Source of the DNA: Nymphaea colorata
Taxonomy: Eukaryota; Streptophyta; Magnoliopsida; Nymphaeales; Nymphaeaceae
NCBI RefSeq assembly: GCF_008831285.2
Contig: NC_045146.1
Coordinates: 3,064,001 to 3,128,000 of the forward strand
Direction: 5' to 3'
DNA length: 64,000 bases
Below, one piece after another: positions 1 through 10,149 of this stretch. The position numbers and the translations under genes were made by a program. A model generated the notes under the pieces. The model was not told the DNA's origin, did not search any database, and worked only from the letters and a program-made list of their open reading frames with translations. Position 1 is the stretch's first letter. Each line of letters starts with the position of its first letter.

Positions 1-1293
1 GAGGGTCAGGGATAAAAACAAGCAGATGAAAGAACCTCCTCATTATATTTGATTGAGAAGCAGACGAATTATATCCACAAATTCCAAGTCACTGGCGTAC
101 CACTATTGCTATCTCTTTCTCTCTCTCGTATGTATATCCGGTGGATGCCATTGTCGCCGGCCATTGATAACGGCTACTTTTGAAAACCCTGACCTCATAT
201 ATGAGGTTAGTACATTGAAATTTAAATGCTTGAAAAAGAATGGTTGAAAAATCTGATTTGTAAATGGGATTTTCTAACTTGTTATTTAAAATTTGATTCT
301 GTATGGAATCCAATACATAATCTGTCTTTTGCTAACTTTTTGTTTAATGTATATGATGAATATTTTAATATTTGCATCTATCAGCAAGGTTGAATCAAAA
401 GCAGGCAAACTCATGGCCAAAGGGGTGGATAGCCGATAAACTGCAGAATCCATGGGCACTATTGTTTTCCATAGGTAAACTTGTCAGGATCGAACAAATA
501 ATGCAGTGTTTACATTCATTGTGAAATCCTGTTTGAATTTCTGGAATCGGTCTCAGGTCTCTAGATTCGGTCTGAAGACTGGGTAAGTCATCACTTCGAC
601 TCCGGCCAGTGGCAGGGCTGGGAATTTTATTTTATTTTTTTACCCAAATAAGATTTTAAAATTTTTAATGAGTAATATTTATTTTTATAAGAACCTTATT
701 CGCCATTGTAAAATAGCAACCAAAATCTAAAGAGAGGATGCCGGCCATCATGAAACAGCTTTTCCTATTCTCTTCTTCACAAACTCTTATAATTTCTTTT
801 TTGTGGAGACAGGTTTCATGTATTTGTTATTTGGTGTGTGGTTTCCATTGGTTTTCATATATCAATGACCACATACCGCGGATCTGATCTGAGATCTTAG
901 GATCTCAAATCCATGGATTTAAGGCTGGACCTCCCCCCATCTGTCCTTTTTAACATGTAGCATCGATTTGAAATCCATGCTACTGAAATCCTCAGAGGAT
1001 CTCTCAAAACACTACTTTTTATGCAGCATTCGAGACTATCGAACGCAACCTAAAAGATATGTTTCCACCTAGAGGCACCAACACCAACTTAAAAATAACT
1101 ACTATTCCATAAATAATATTTTTATTTCATCTAATTTTGTTGGTATAACCTGCAAATTTTTTTTTCTGTTAGAATGACCATCGATTTGCTGAGTTTTAAT
1201 GCTTAATAACTTTTTTGTTTATGTTTGAATGCGGTTTTCTATCAAATATATAATGGTGAATGCATCTACAATATCTATTTGTAACAATGCATC
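1..1293. other. Intergenic, no gene recognised
   Basis: I see no protein domain, RNA gene or complete transposon in this AT-rich stretch. Short ORFs (up to about 76 codons) look like chance. Around 880-1010 the words GATCT, AAATCCATG and their complements recur, which suggests the remains of a small inverted-repeat element, but I could not define its ends. The right limit is the target-site duplication of the Copia element at 1294-1298. Confidence 0.6.
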
Positions 1294-1298
1294 CTCCA
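1294..1298. repeat. Target-site duplication CTCCA, left of Copia-1
   Basis: Five bases directly left of the TG of the left LTR. The identical word occurs directly right of the right LTR at 7389-7393. A 5-bp duplication is what a Copia integrase makes. Confidence 0.95.
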
Positions 1299-1575
1299 TG
1301 TTCATTATGGAAGGAAGAAAGGGACGAGTGAGAGAGAGAGAGCCGATAAAATGGGAATCAATACCAAATTTGGGGACAAGAGAGAGTGAGAGAGAGAGAC
1401 AGAGAGGAAACATTTTTTTCTTCATTCACGTAACCCTAACTCATATTAAAAGAGATTAGGGTATTAACAACTTTACAAAATCAGTCCACTAGAAATAAGA
1501 AAACAATAAAGTGGACCGTTCCAACTTTCAAAAATTTCAAAAAAACCTCTAAACAACTTCTAAAAGTATTTAACA
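1299..1575 (-). repeat. Copia-1 3' LTR
   Basis: TG...CA ends and close similarity to 7157-7388 over nearly the whole length. It is about 45 bp longer because the GA-rich part is interrupted by a unique stretch (about 1342-1380) that the other LTR has only as pure (GA)n. The difference looks like replication slippage or microsatellite turnover after insertion, not recombination between different elements. Confidence 0.95.
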
Positions 1576-1711
1576 CTCCCCCTCAAGCTAGAGCATAGAT
1601 ATCAATCATGCTCAGCTTGATACATCCTCTCAAGAAATCGTCCATGGGAAGCACCTTAGTAAACATGTTAGTTGCTTGATCTTCAGAAGAGACATGAATA
1701 GTGTTAATGAC

Positions 1712-2131
1712 TCATTCTTGTACCAAGTCCCGAACATAATGACAATCCACTTCAATGTGTTTTGCCATCTCATGAAAAACAAGGTTATTTGCAATATAAG
1801 TTGTTGCTCTGTTATCACAATACATTTTCATTGGGAGGTTCACTGAAATCCCCAATTCTAAAAGCATTGATTTGACCCAAGACATTTCAGCCGCAGTTTG
1901 AGTCATAGCTCTACACTCAGACTCGGCACTAGATCTAGCAACCACATTTTGTTTCTTGTTTCTCCAAGAAATAAGATTCTCTCCAACAAAGACACAAAAA
2001 CCTGTAGTAGATCTTCTGTCATCTATTAACCCTACATAATCAGCATCACTACACGTTACTATGTCCACACTTTCTCCCTTTTTAAACCATAACCTCTTTC
2101 CTGGAGCTGATTTCAAGTATTTTACCACCAT
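1712..2131 (-). pseudogene. Copia-1 RNase H domain of pol
   Basis: The minus-strand frame encodes a copia-type RNase H. The catalytic block begins CSDADYVGLIDDRRSTTGF, followed by an ISWRNKKQNVVARSSAESE-like block, then the YCDNRATTYIANN block and the H(I/V)EVDCHYVRD segment. These carry the conserved acidic residues D, E and D. The frame is open here, but the 5' continuation into RT is broken by stops near 2150-2530, so no full pol can be made. It lies next to the 3' LTR, as expected for a copia gene order. Confidence 0.9.
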
Positions 2132-2139
2132 TAAGGCAA

Positions 2140-3073
2140 CATCCCAATGAACTTTTTGAGGTTTTTTTCATGAATTGACTTAGCTTATTCACAGCAAAGC
2201 TAATGTCTGGATGAGTGATGGTTAAATATAAAAGTTTCTCGATCAGAGATCTGTAAGATCGAGAGTCAAAAGTCTCTGATTCATCATCATGAATATTAAT
2301 TCAAGGATTCATAGAAAGTGTGGCAGGTTTGACCCACAATAATCATGTTTCCTGTAGAAAATCAAGAAAATATTTTCTCTGAGACATCACAGCCCCTTTA
2401 CTATTACGAGCCACTTCAATACCAAGAAAATAACGGAGTTGACCAAGGTCTTTTGTGACAAAGTGTTTTTGTAGAAACCCCTTTGTCTTAGCTATCTCTT
2501 GATTATTTTTTCATGTGATAATAATGTCATCAACATATACAATCAATATCACTATACCATCTGTGTTACGCTTGATGAACAATGAATGATCAAGTTGGGA
2601 TCTTTGAAAACCACACTTAGATAGAATCTCATTTAGTTTATGAAACTATGTGGGGGAACCTTGTTTAAGTCCATAGATAGCCTTTTTTATTTTACATACC
2701 TTGGAACACTCCCCTTGACGTTCAAAACCAAGTGGTTGTTGCATATAAACCATTTCAGAGAGATCTCGATATAGAAATGCATTTTTCACATCAAGTTGGA
2801 AAAGCGGCCAATCATGCTAAATTGTGAGAGAGATAATTAGACGAATAGTACCTAACCTTGCCACTGGTGAAAATGTCTCAAAGAAATCAACCTCATAAGT
2901 CTGTGTATAACCTTTTGCAACAAGGCATGCTTTGAATCGCTGGATGGATCCATCATAATGATATTTGATAATAAATACTCATTTGGAGCCAACAACATCA
3001 CAATCTAATGGGGGATCCACCAAGTCCTAAGTCTCCTGAGAGAGAAGAGCATCCATTTCTTCCTACATAGCTT
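2140..3073 (-). pseudogene. Copia-1 reverse transcriptase, degenerate
   Basis: Minus-strand translation in shifting frames shows copia RT features. There is a YVDD-type active site at about 2526-2540 (VYVDDIII followed at once by an in-frame TGA), a QLDVKNAFLYRDL-like block near 2760-2800, and a PKGFERQGE-like block near 2700. Multiple stops and frame shifts mean it is dead. The upstream end is cut by the hAT-like insertion at 3074-3688, which separates RT from the integrase part. Confidence 0.85.
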
Positions 3074-3688
3074 TAGGCCTAGGCGTCGGGCTGGGCCGCC
3101 ATCAGGTACTTGGTACTCGGCCCTGTCGGGCCCGGGTCCAGGCCGGGCCAGATGACGCAACACGGGTCGGCCCGGCCCAATGCGGCCCGTTCTCCCACTC
3201 CCCCTCCTCCTCTGCCTCCCGCTCCCCCTCCATCCTCCCACTCCCCCTCCTCCTCTGCCTCCCGCTCCCCCTCCGTCTCCCACTCCCCCTCCTCCTCTGT
3301 CTCCCACTCCTCTGCCTCCAAGTCCCGCTCCTCCTCCGTCTCCCGCTCCCCTTCTCCAAGTCTCACTCCCCCTACCGTCTCCCGCTCCCCCTCCTCCTCC
3401 TTCGGCGACATGAAGGTCGGCATGCTCAAGACCGTGCTCCCCAGGTTCCCCTCTTGGACAAGGACAGCAACGGGAAAGGCGAAGGCTGCGGGGATGGAGA
3501 CGGTGACGGCTGCGGAGACGGCGACGGCTACAGAGACGGCAACGGCAACAGCGACGGCTGCATCACGGGGGCGCTCGGCTAGGTCACCAATGGGCCAGGT
3601 CGGGCCCGGGCCCGTGCTTCGAGCCCGACGGGCTGGCCCGGGCTGGGTCTTACCGAGTCGGACCGGCCCGGCCCGATGCCCACCCCTA
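3074..3688. mobile_element. hAT-like non-autonomous element (MITE) inserted in Copia-1
   Basis: The left end begins TAGGCCTAGGCGTCGGGC; the reverse complement of the right end begins TAGGGGTGGGCATCGGGC. Over the first 23 positions I count 18 matches, so these are imperfect terminal inverted repeats. The 8-bp word CATAGCTT flanks both sides (3066-3073 and 3689-3696), the duplication length typical of hAT transposases. The interior is very GC-rich and includes a C/T-rich tract of CCCCTCCTCCTC words (3190-3410) and GACGGC/AACGGC repeats (3495-3560). It codes for no transposase. It splits the Copia-1 pol gene, so it is younger than Copia-1. Confidence 0.85.
3190..3410. repeat. C/T-rich minisatellite-like tract inside the MITE
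   Basis: Repeated CCCCTCCTCCTCTGCCTCCCG-like words of about 12-36 bases. The minus strand is correspondingly G-rich with many GGGG and GGAGG runs and could form G-quadruplexes. Long ORFs in all phases here (Ser/Pro-rich on plus, Gly/Glu-rich on minus) are by-products of the repeat. Confidence 0.8.
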
Positions 3689-3899
3689 CATAGCTTGCTT
3701 CCACTGAGAATCTAACAAGGCTTGACGGTGAGACGATGGGATAGTGTGACTAGACATAGCTCGATCAAACTGCACCAAATTGTACTCAAATGATTCATAG
3801 AAACAGAGTTAGAGATCGGATGCATGGTGCACTGTCGTCGGCCCTTGCGAATGGTGATTGGTAGATCATCTGTAGAGAGGTCATCATTTCTACCTGAGT

Positions 3900-4560
3900 C
3901 AGTCTTATCAGTAGAACTTACCTCATGAGAAGATGTTGGTGGATGGTTGGGAGATGGACTTTGACGACAAGTATAGACAAGTGGAGGATCACGGAAACGA
4001 TCACAAGACGATAGTGGAAAGAAGGTAAAGACTCAAGTGAAATTGGGTGAATAGGAAGAGGAATAGAAACTGGAGGCTCATACATGGTAGAACACAAAGT
4101 GAAAAAATGTAGATAAGACTCAAAGAATTTAACATCTGCACTGACAATCTCTTTCTTGGTTTGGGGATCAAAGCACTGATACCCTTTTTGATTGACGGAA
4201 TAACCAATGAACACACACTTAATAGCCTGGGCAGCAAGTTTGTTTCTATTTGGGCCTAAGATGTGTGCAAAGTAGGTGCATGCAAATACTTGGGGAGGTA
4301 TATGAAATAATGGTCGATTTGGGTATAGTAATTGGATGGGGATGAGTTCCTGAATGGCAGACAAGGGCAATCAGTTAGTGAGATAACAAACTGTAAGAAT
4401 AGCATCACCCCAAAAGTAGGCGGGCATATGAGTGTGTAACATGAGGGTACGAGCCACATTTATAAGTTGGTGATGTTTACATTCCGCGACACCATTTTGT
4501 TGAGACGTGTGGGGACATGTATATTGTGGTCGAATCCCATGATCGGCTAAAATCGAAATA
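3900..4560 (-). pseudogene. Copia-1 integrase C-terminal part
   Basis: The minus-strand frame shows the conserved block after the copia integrase core: FACTYFAHILGPNRNKLAAQ, then CVFIGYSVNQKGYQCFDP and KEIVSADVKFFE. Near 4260-4510 fragments of the core (an AYFWGDAILT-like segment and an NGVAE-like segment) can be read in other frames. Frame breaks separate it from the N-terminal integrase part at 4716-5177. It is not functional. Confidence 0.88.
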
Positions 4561-4715
4561 GAACAGAAGATTTAAATTCAAGAGCATTATCAGTGCGAAT
4601 ATTTTTGACAATGGAATCAAACTGAGTTTTTATTTTATTGATAAATCTCTGAAGAACACAAATGACTTCATACATTTCCCGTAACAAAAATACTCAACTG
4701 ACTCTGGTAAAATCA

Positions 4716-5177
4716 TCAACCAAAACAAGGTAATACCAGAAACATGAACAAAAAAAAAACCTGACTTGGACCCCAAACATCAACATGAAGTAGATCAAAA
4801 GGACTCTGACTAGATGGACTCTGACTCGAGGTAAAACTTCTACGTGTATGCTTGCCTAACTGGCATGTTTCACATAGGAAAGATTCTGATGTAGGAATAT
4901 CTAGAGACATGCGACAAAGTTTGGACACAGAGGGATGACCCAGTCTGAGATGCCACTGCAAATGAGTCGGCTTCGATATGAATGATGATGCAGCAACATT
5001 GACTGGGGTAGAGAGAAAGTAGAGTCCCTCCCATTCATGGCTGCCACCAATCGTCTTTCTAGTTTGTAAGTCCTGAAAAGAACATGAACCAGAATAAACA
5101 ATGACTCTACAGTAAGTCTCTAGCCAATTGCTTAACAGATAACAAATTAACAAGAACTTTAGGAGCATATAGCGCAT
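4716..5177 (-). pseudogene. Copia-1 GAG-pre-integrase zinc-binding domain and integrase start
   Basis: The minus-strand frame contains the HHCC-type module: an HLRLGHPSVSKL block (H...H) followed by CETCQLGKHTRRSF (C..C). Next comes PFDLLHVDVWGPSQV, the first part of the integrase core with the conserved first Asp. The frame then ends near 4716. The family function is joining the LTR ends to host DNA. Confidence 0.9.
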
Positions 5178-5319
5178 GGGTAATGGTGCCCAAAGATGTG
5201 AGGTAGATATCCCTGCTTTCCCAGAATAGGTGACAATTTGCCATCAGCCAAACTGGCGTGTTGTGGTGTAGTGAACCTGGTTAATGATAGAAACATATGT
5301 GGCTGATTACAACAATGCC

Positions 5320-5345
5320 TGGAAGCTCATGAGTCGATCATCCAT
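5320..5345 (-). pseudogene. Copia-1 aspartic protease active site, broken by a stop
   Basis: The minus strand reads W-M-I-D-S-stop-A-S, where the family has WIIDSGAS. The catalytic Asp is present, but the Gly codon is replaced by TGA at 5327-5329. Confidence 0.8.
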
Positions 5346-5589
5346 ACCATACCTGGGTCAGTGGTAGGGGCACCAACAGTGAAAGCCGACTCTACTGCAG
5401 CAATGCTGGTAGATGCAGGGGAGGACCTCTGAGCAAGAACTAGATCATATTCCTCCTTACTTAAGTTGAGAGAGTATGATGGAGCAGAGCTAGGGGGCTC
5501 AATCATAGAAGCTGTAGCCTGTGAGGAAGGTGCTTTAGACGAAGAAGGCTCATTTCCTATAATGGTTCTCCCTCCGCCACGCCTTGATG

Positions 5590-6410
5590 ACCCAGCAGAA
5601 TGAAGATAAGGATGTTTGTCCCAACATCAGTCATCTAAATGACCCAGCTTGCCACAATAAGAGCACTGAAATCTGCTGCGTCCTGCACCACGACCTATGC
5701 CACGTTCTCTCGTGCCAGTAAAAGAACTATGACCCCTTCCTCCTGATATCACAAGTGTGAAGACTGGTGTGTCATGTGTAGGCTGAGAAAGAGTGATAGC
5801 AAGGTGACAACCTATTATTATATGTGTCTGCTAAGTTTGGAAGATCACTGCCTGTGAGGATTTGAGACTTTGCCACAGAGTGCTTTAAAGATAACTCAGA
5901 TAGAAATTTTGCCACTATACCAGTTTCAAAATGAGATGCATAGCAATGCTTGCACAATGGACGAAGAGCTTTTAACCGCTCATATGCAGCAGTCAGCATA
6001 GCAAAATATTGTGATAGGTCTTGATCACCTTGCCGTATGTTGCAAAGTTCTTACAACTGCAAGATCTTAATAACATTAGTAGCATGTGAATATGTCTTGT
6101 TTAGGAAAGACCACATATCTCTAGCTTTGGTGTAGTATGCAATCGTTGGAGCAATACGAGACTCTACACTGTTCATGATCCATGACATTACAATGTTATT
6201 ATCTTCATCCCAAGTAGCATATATTCCTTTTTTCTCAAGAGGTTCATCCTCTTCAAGAATATATTTCTTCTTATGACCAGCCACAGACATCATAAATACC
6301 CTCGACCAAATTTCATAATTCGAACCATCAAGTTTGATTGTGGCTCCATAGGAGCAGTTACCCGCCATCTTATATTCATTAGGCCCTTCTAACCTACTGC
6401 TGTTAGCCAT
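5590..6410 (-). pseudogene. Copia-1 gag (UBN2-type), with stops
   Basis: The start chosen is the ATG at 6410-6408. The early part contains the typical plant copia gag blocks: LDGSNYEIWSRVF, a WDEDNNIVMSWIMNSVE segment and an ARDMWSFLNKTYS segment. An in-frame TAA at 6051-6053 sits where the family has a Leu-X-X-Glu-Leu stretch; the frame then continues with an IRQGDQDLSQYFA block. A CCHC knuckle (C-SY-C-GKLG-H-LDD-stop-C) lies at about 5620-5660 and is interrupted by TGA at 5627-5629. The product would have packaged the element RNA. Confidence 0.9.
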
Positions 6411-6801
6411 AGTAAAATTATAAAATATGTGGATCACAGCCAAAAAGGAAATGCAGCGAGATGAACACAACCAGATGTGCAGCAATATGAACACAACCAG
6501 AGAATAGCAGGCTAGTTTTAGGCATAGATAACTATTGTCAGATGTAGATATCAAGCAGCAATATTAGATATAGATATTAGGCAGCAAGCATGCATAGGTT
6601 GGACAACTCCACTCAATGTCAACTATGCTGAAAACAAGGCAAACTGAAACTAATCTTGACTCCAACGATGCTGCCTAAAAAAAATCTGAAACCAATCTAC
6701 ACCACTTGACTTCAAAGATGTTCCCCCTCCATATGATTTCAACACTTCCAATAAACATACCTCTAAATGTGAAGATCCACGAGGCAGCACCCAACCAAGC
6801 A

Positions 6802-6939
6802 GATCAGCAAACCCTTGTTGATGGCCTGACCTTCTTCCACAGCAGCAACATGCACAATGACATCAGATTTGATCAGCATACCCTTGTTGATGGCCTGACC
6901 TTCTTCCACGATAGCAACATTCACAATGACATCAGATTT
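6802..6939. repeat. 69-bp tandem duplication in the Copia-1 leader
   Basis: Two copies (6802-6870 and 6871-6939), each starting GATCAGCA and ending CATCAGATTT, with a few substitutions. They lie between the primer-binding site and gag. A (T)14 run follows the second copy. Confidence 0.9.
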
Positions 6940-7145
6940 TTTTTTTTTTTTTGGAAACTTAACATCTTCAACAACAACACCAGGGTGCTAATCACGTCTC
7001 TACATGTTAAACGTGATTAGCCCCTTTTCACCAACCAGTTTGATCGCTTCTTTTGTAAGCAGTAGGGTTTTCTGATGTGAAACCCTAGATGAGAAAGGAG
7101 GAAAGGAGAGAAGGAGCGTGGAACCCTAAATCCCTATGGTCGTCA

Positions 7146-7156
7146 CTCTGATACCA
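7146..7156 (-). promoter_or_regulatory. Copia-1 primer-binding site (initiator Met-tRNA)
   Basis: On the minus strand, TGGTATCAGAG directly follows the 5' LTR. It is complementary to the 3' end of plant initiator Met-tRNA. Confidence 0.95.
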
Positions 7157-7180
7157 TGTTCATTATGGGAGGAAGAAAGG

Positions 7181-7224
<44 letters not shown>

Positions 7225-7388
7225 CATTCTTTTCTTCATTCACGTAACCCTAACTCATGTTAAAAGAGATTGAGGTATTAACAACTTTACAAAATTAGTC
7301 CACTAGAAATAAGAAAACAATAAGTTGGACCCTTCCAACTTTCTAAAATTTTAGAAAACCTCTAACCAACTTCTAAAATTATTTAACA
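7157..7388 (-). repeat. Copia-1 5' LTR
   Basis: TG...CA ends. It contains an uninterrupted (GA)n at 7184-7221 followed by sequence nearly identical to 1405-1575. It would have carried the promoter of the element. Confidence 0.95.
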
Positions 7389-7393
7389 CTCCA
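7389..7393. repeat. Target-site duplication CTCCA, right of Copia-1
   Basis: Matches 1294-1298 exactly and directly follows the terminal CA of the right LTR. Confidence 0.95.
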
Positions 7394-10139
7394 AAATTGG
7401 CTTGATTTTCATCATAAAGGAGTAAATTCTGATGGAGCAAAACATTAATCTACACTGCCATTCCCAAACTTGATTGCTATCTCTACCTCTCTCCATTCTT
7501 CTTGTTTAGCATGAGAAGGGACAAAGCATAAAGCAAGAGTATGAGTTGAATCATGGTCTATTTTTTACTTTTCACTCCATGCTTGCTGAAAGCAAATTCG
7601 AGAAATGGAAAAGGAGTCACATAGAGTATGCATTTCATTTGATTTATCAGTTACAAATTTGTGAGCAAGAATCATAGTGAGATGATGCCCTTGAGCCTGA
7701 AATTTTTTGCCAAGGGGCACTTATTGAAGAAAATATGAGAGACATAATAAAAAGGTTATGGGCACTCAGAAAATAATTAAAGGGCACACATATATGAATA
7801 AACAGATTCTTGAAAACAACCTATGTGAAAATAAATAAGATGTGTGGGACTGTGTGGGAAACTGCCTTCTAATATGGTTGTGAAGGTTATTTGTGTTTGT
7901 CGTTACTGAATCCAAGTTCAATGTTTTCATAGATGCTTAAACCTCACATTTACAATGGCTTATGGAGTGTACCTTCATCCTAATGAAAGACGGAGAAGTG
8001 AGGCTTTTATAAATCTTGCTGATCTGGTTTGCTGCCAGCCTATCTAGGGAGTGTCCGATGCCGAGAGTTTTAAAGAAAACGGACAAGATGAGGAGAAACT
8101 TGGCAGCGTGGAACAAATTTACTTTTGGACATTTGCATCAGAGAATTAAAGCTCTGCAATCATAATCGAACATGATCCAAAAAAATGTCCAAATTTATGA
8201 TGTGAGTGTGAAAAATTGGTTAGGCAAAGTAGCTAGAACAAACTTGATTATTGGAGAGGAATTATTTTGGAGGCAGAAATACTAAGTTTTTGTTTTCATA
8301 CAATAGCTAAGAAAAATCATTATAAGAAGAAAGTGTGGATGATTGTTGTTGATGAGAAAGAAAGAGTACTACAGAAAGTACTCTTGAGGCATGTTATGAC
8401 TTTTAAAAAGAGTTTTTTTAGGAGTGGTGGCAATCCAGGCTACTTGCCCTCAGGATTGGGGGATGGGAATGAGCAGGCTTATGTATTAACAGGAGGTGCA
8501 GTGGGCCATCTTTAAAACATAGTTGGCAAAATCGCTGATCCAGATCTCGAGTCGCTCGAATCAGCTAGGATCATCCATTTACTAAATCATGGGTCAGACT
8601 CGCCCAAATAGTGGGTAAATTTAGTTATTATTGTATGGAAAATTTGGTAAAAGAATGTATAATTATAGGTTCCAAGCAGATTAACTTAAGCAGAAGTGGT
8701 TTCAGAGGGGATGGCAGTTATGTTTCATGCTCTAAGGGCCTGTTTATAAGGTGATGATACAACTACGTCATGAATCTGTTTTTGATGGCATTGATGGCCC
8801 AAAACGGTGAATGTCCGGTCTTCAGTGAGTTTTCCAGTAACATGGTTGTCCCTCAGGAAGCTGGTGTAATGGCTTTCGGTGGGGGTTGGTTGGTAGTCAG
8901 TTTGTATTTCGAGTGTCAAGAGCAATGTTTCTTTTACAATGTCATGACCATTAACTTTTTGTGCTGCAAAAGGAGGGTCATCAATATACAAGTTGAAGCA
9001 CAATGGAGGCGGTATCTCGAGGCACAAAATGTAGGCTCTATATTTTAGAGGGACAAGAGATTGGATGATGTCTTTGGCCCTCTGCCAAGCATTAGGACTC
9101 CCCTGCTCGCCTAGAACAGGTACTTTCTTTGTTTGGTCATTGTCGGTAGAATTACACATATTTAGATTGACTTGCCATAGATGTTCTACTTGATGGTGTG
9201 GAGGAAATACTGCCCAATTGGTTCAGCATGTTATCCACAATGTAGGGTTGGAACAGAAGAAGATTTGCCCACTCAGACCATGCACTTGAATTTTATTGTT
9301 TTCCATCATATCTCTATCATAATTTTTTGATCTCACCTAATAGCATTTACTCACTGCAGCACTACAGTCCTAACTGAGATTTCTCTTCAAGGAAAAATAA
9401 AGAAGAAGAGCAAAAATTTCCAAACTTTGCCTTCCTACATCCATCTTCATGGTAAAATTTGATAAGATTGGATTGTCATTGCCGGTGAAAGATTCATGAA
9501 TAGAGTTAAAAGAGGAGACATCCATGACAGTGATAAATGAGTTAAAATCACAAGATTTTGGTTTACCAAATAAGGCAAACAATCCCTATTCTTTGGATAA
9601 AAATGATTTTTTTTTTCAATTTTTCCTTGTTTGTGGCTTACCAAATAAGTTTATTCCTTCAAAGTATCACATGCCATGTTTTTATAAATCATGTATCGCT
9701 TCACTCAAAAACCATCCAAAGTTGAATTCCACCATACATTTTAGAAGGCTGAAATCTCCATATATGACCTCCACAACTAAGCGTATGCCTACCATTTTGT
9801 TCATTGTCAACGTATTGTTCAGTCATGACTTAATAAGTGAAGGTAAGAAACAGGAGCGGAGGCATGTGTAGGCAATTGCCTACACAAACTCACAAAAAAT
9901 ATTAATTTTTATATTGCCATGTGAAGGTGTTGTGCTCTCCAATTAGTCAATCTCTTCATGTGCTAAGTTTTTTTTCCTTGGTTGGATGATGGGGGCTTGA
10001 TCGATTGCGTTAATTTTTGCAGAACAAACGACTATTTCATTAGACAACGGAGAGGATTAATTCCCAGAGATTGCAATTTGCACCCGTGATATGCGAGATT
10101 TCTGGTCCTCAATGGCCTTGTTCATCCACCATTATGTAC
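7394..10139. other. Intergenic, no gene recognised
   Basis: Only short ORFs, none with recognisable domains; the longest (8725-9159 minus, 8267-8515 plus) lack codon or motif support. A perfect 22-bp palindrome sits at 9865-9886. Several motifs (GGGCCTGTTTATAAGG near 8737, GGAGCGGAGGCATGTG near 9852) resemble transposon ends, but I could not pair them. Confidence 0.55.
9865..9886. repeat. Perfect 22-bp palindrome
   Basis: TGTGTAGGCAA followed directly by its reverse complement TTGCCTACACA, with no spacer. It may be the junction of two head-to-head transposon ends. Confidence 0.9.
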
Positions 10140-10149
10140 ACACACACAC

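Larger units (their letters stand above)
1299..7388 (-). mobile_element. Ty1/copia LTR retrotransposon (Copia-1), full length but degenerate
   Basis: The element is bounded by two LTRs (1299-1575 and 7157-7388), both starting TGTTCATTATGG and ending TTTAACA. It is flanked by the perfect 5-bp duplication CTCCA at 1294-1298 and 7389-7393. Read on the minus strand, the right LTR is the 5' LTR. Immediately after it lies TGGTATCAGAG, the classic plant Copia primer-binding site for initiator Met-tRNA. The polypurine tract (reverse complement of CTCCCCCTCAAG at 1576-1587) abuts the 3' LTR. The internal order is leader, gag, protease, integrase, RT, RNase H, which is the copia order. Stops and frame breaks in gag, protease and RT, plus a 615-bp insertion, make it non-autonomous. 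It was probably active when it inserted, given the perfect TSD. Confidence 0.97.

Noticed and set aside
3110-3715. 201-codon plus-strand ORF, Ser/Pro/Arg-rich, resembling an SR protein
   Set aside because: It lies wholly in the C/T-rich minisatellite and ends of the MITE inside Copia-1; all frames on both strands are open for the same compositional reason.
8725-9159. 144-codon minus-strand ORF
   Set aside because: No recognisable domain, no codon or splice support, overlapping ORF on the other strand of similar quality.
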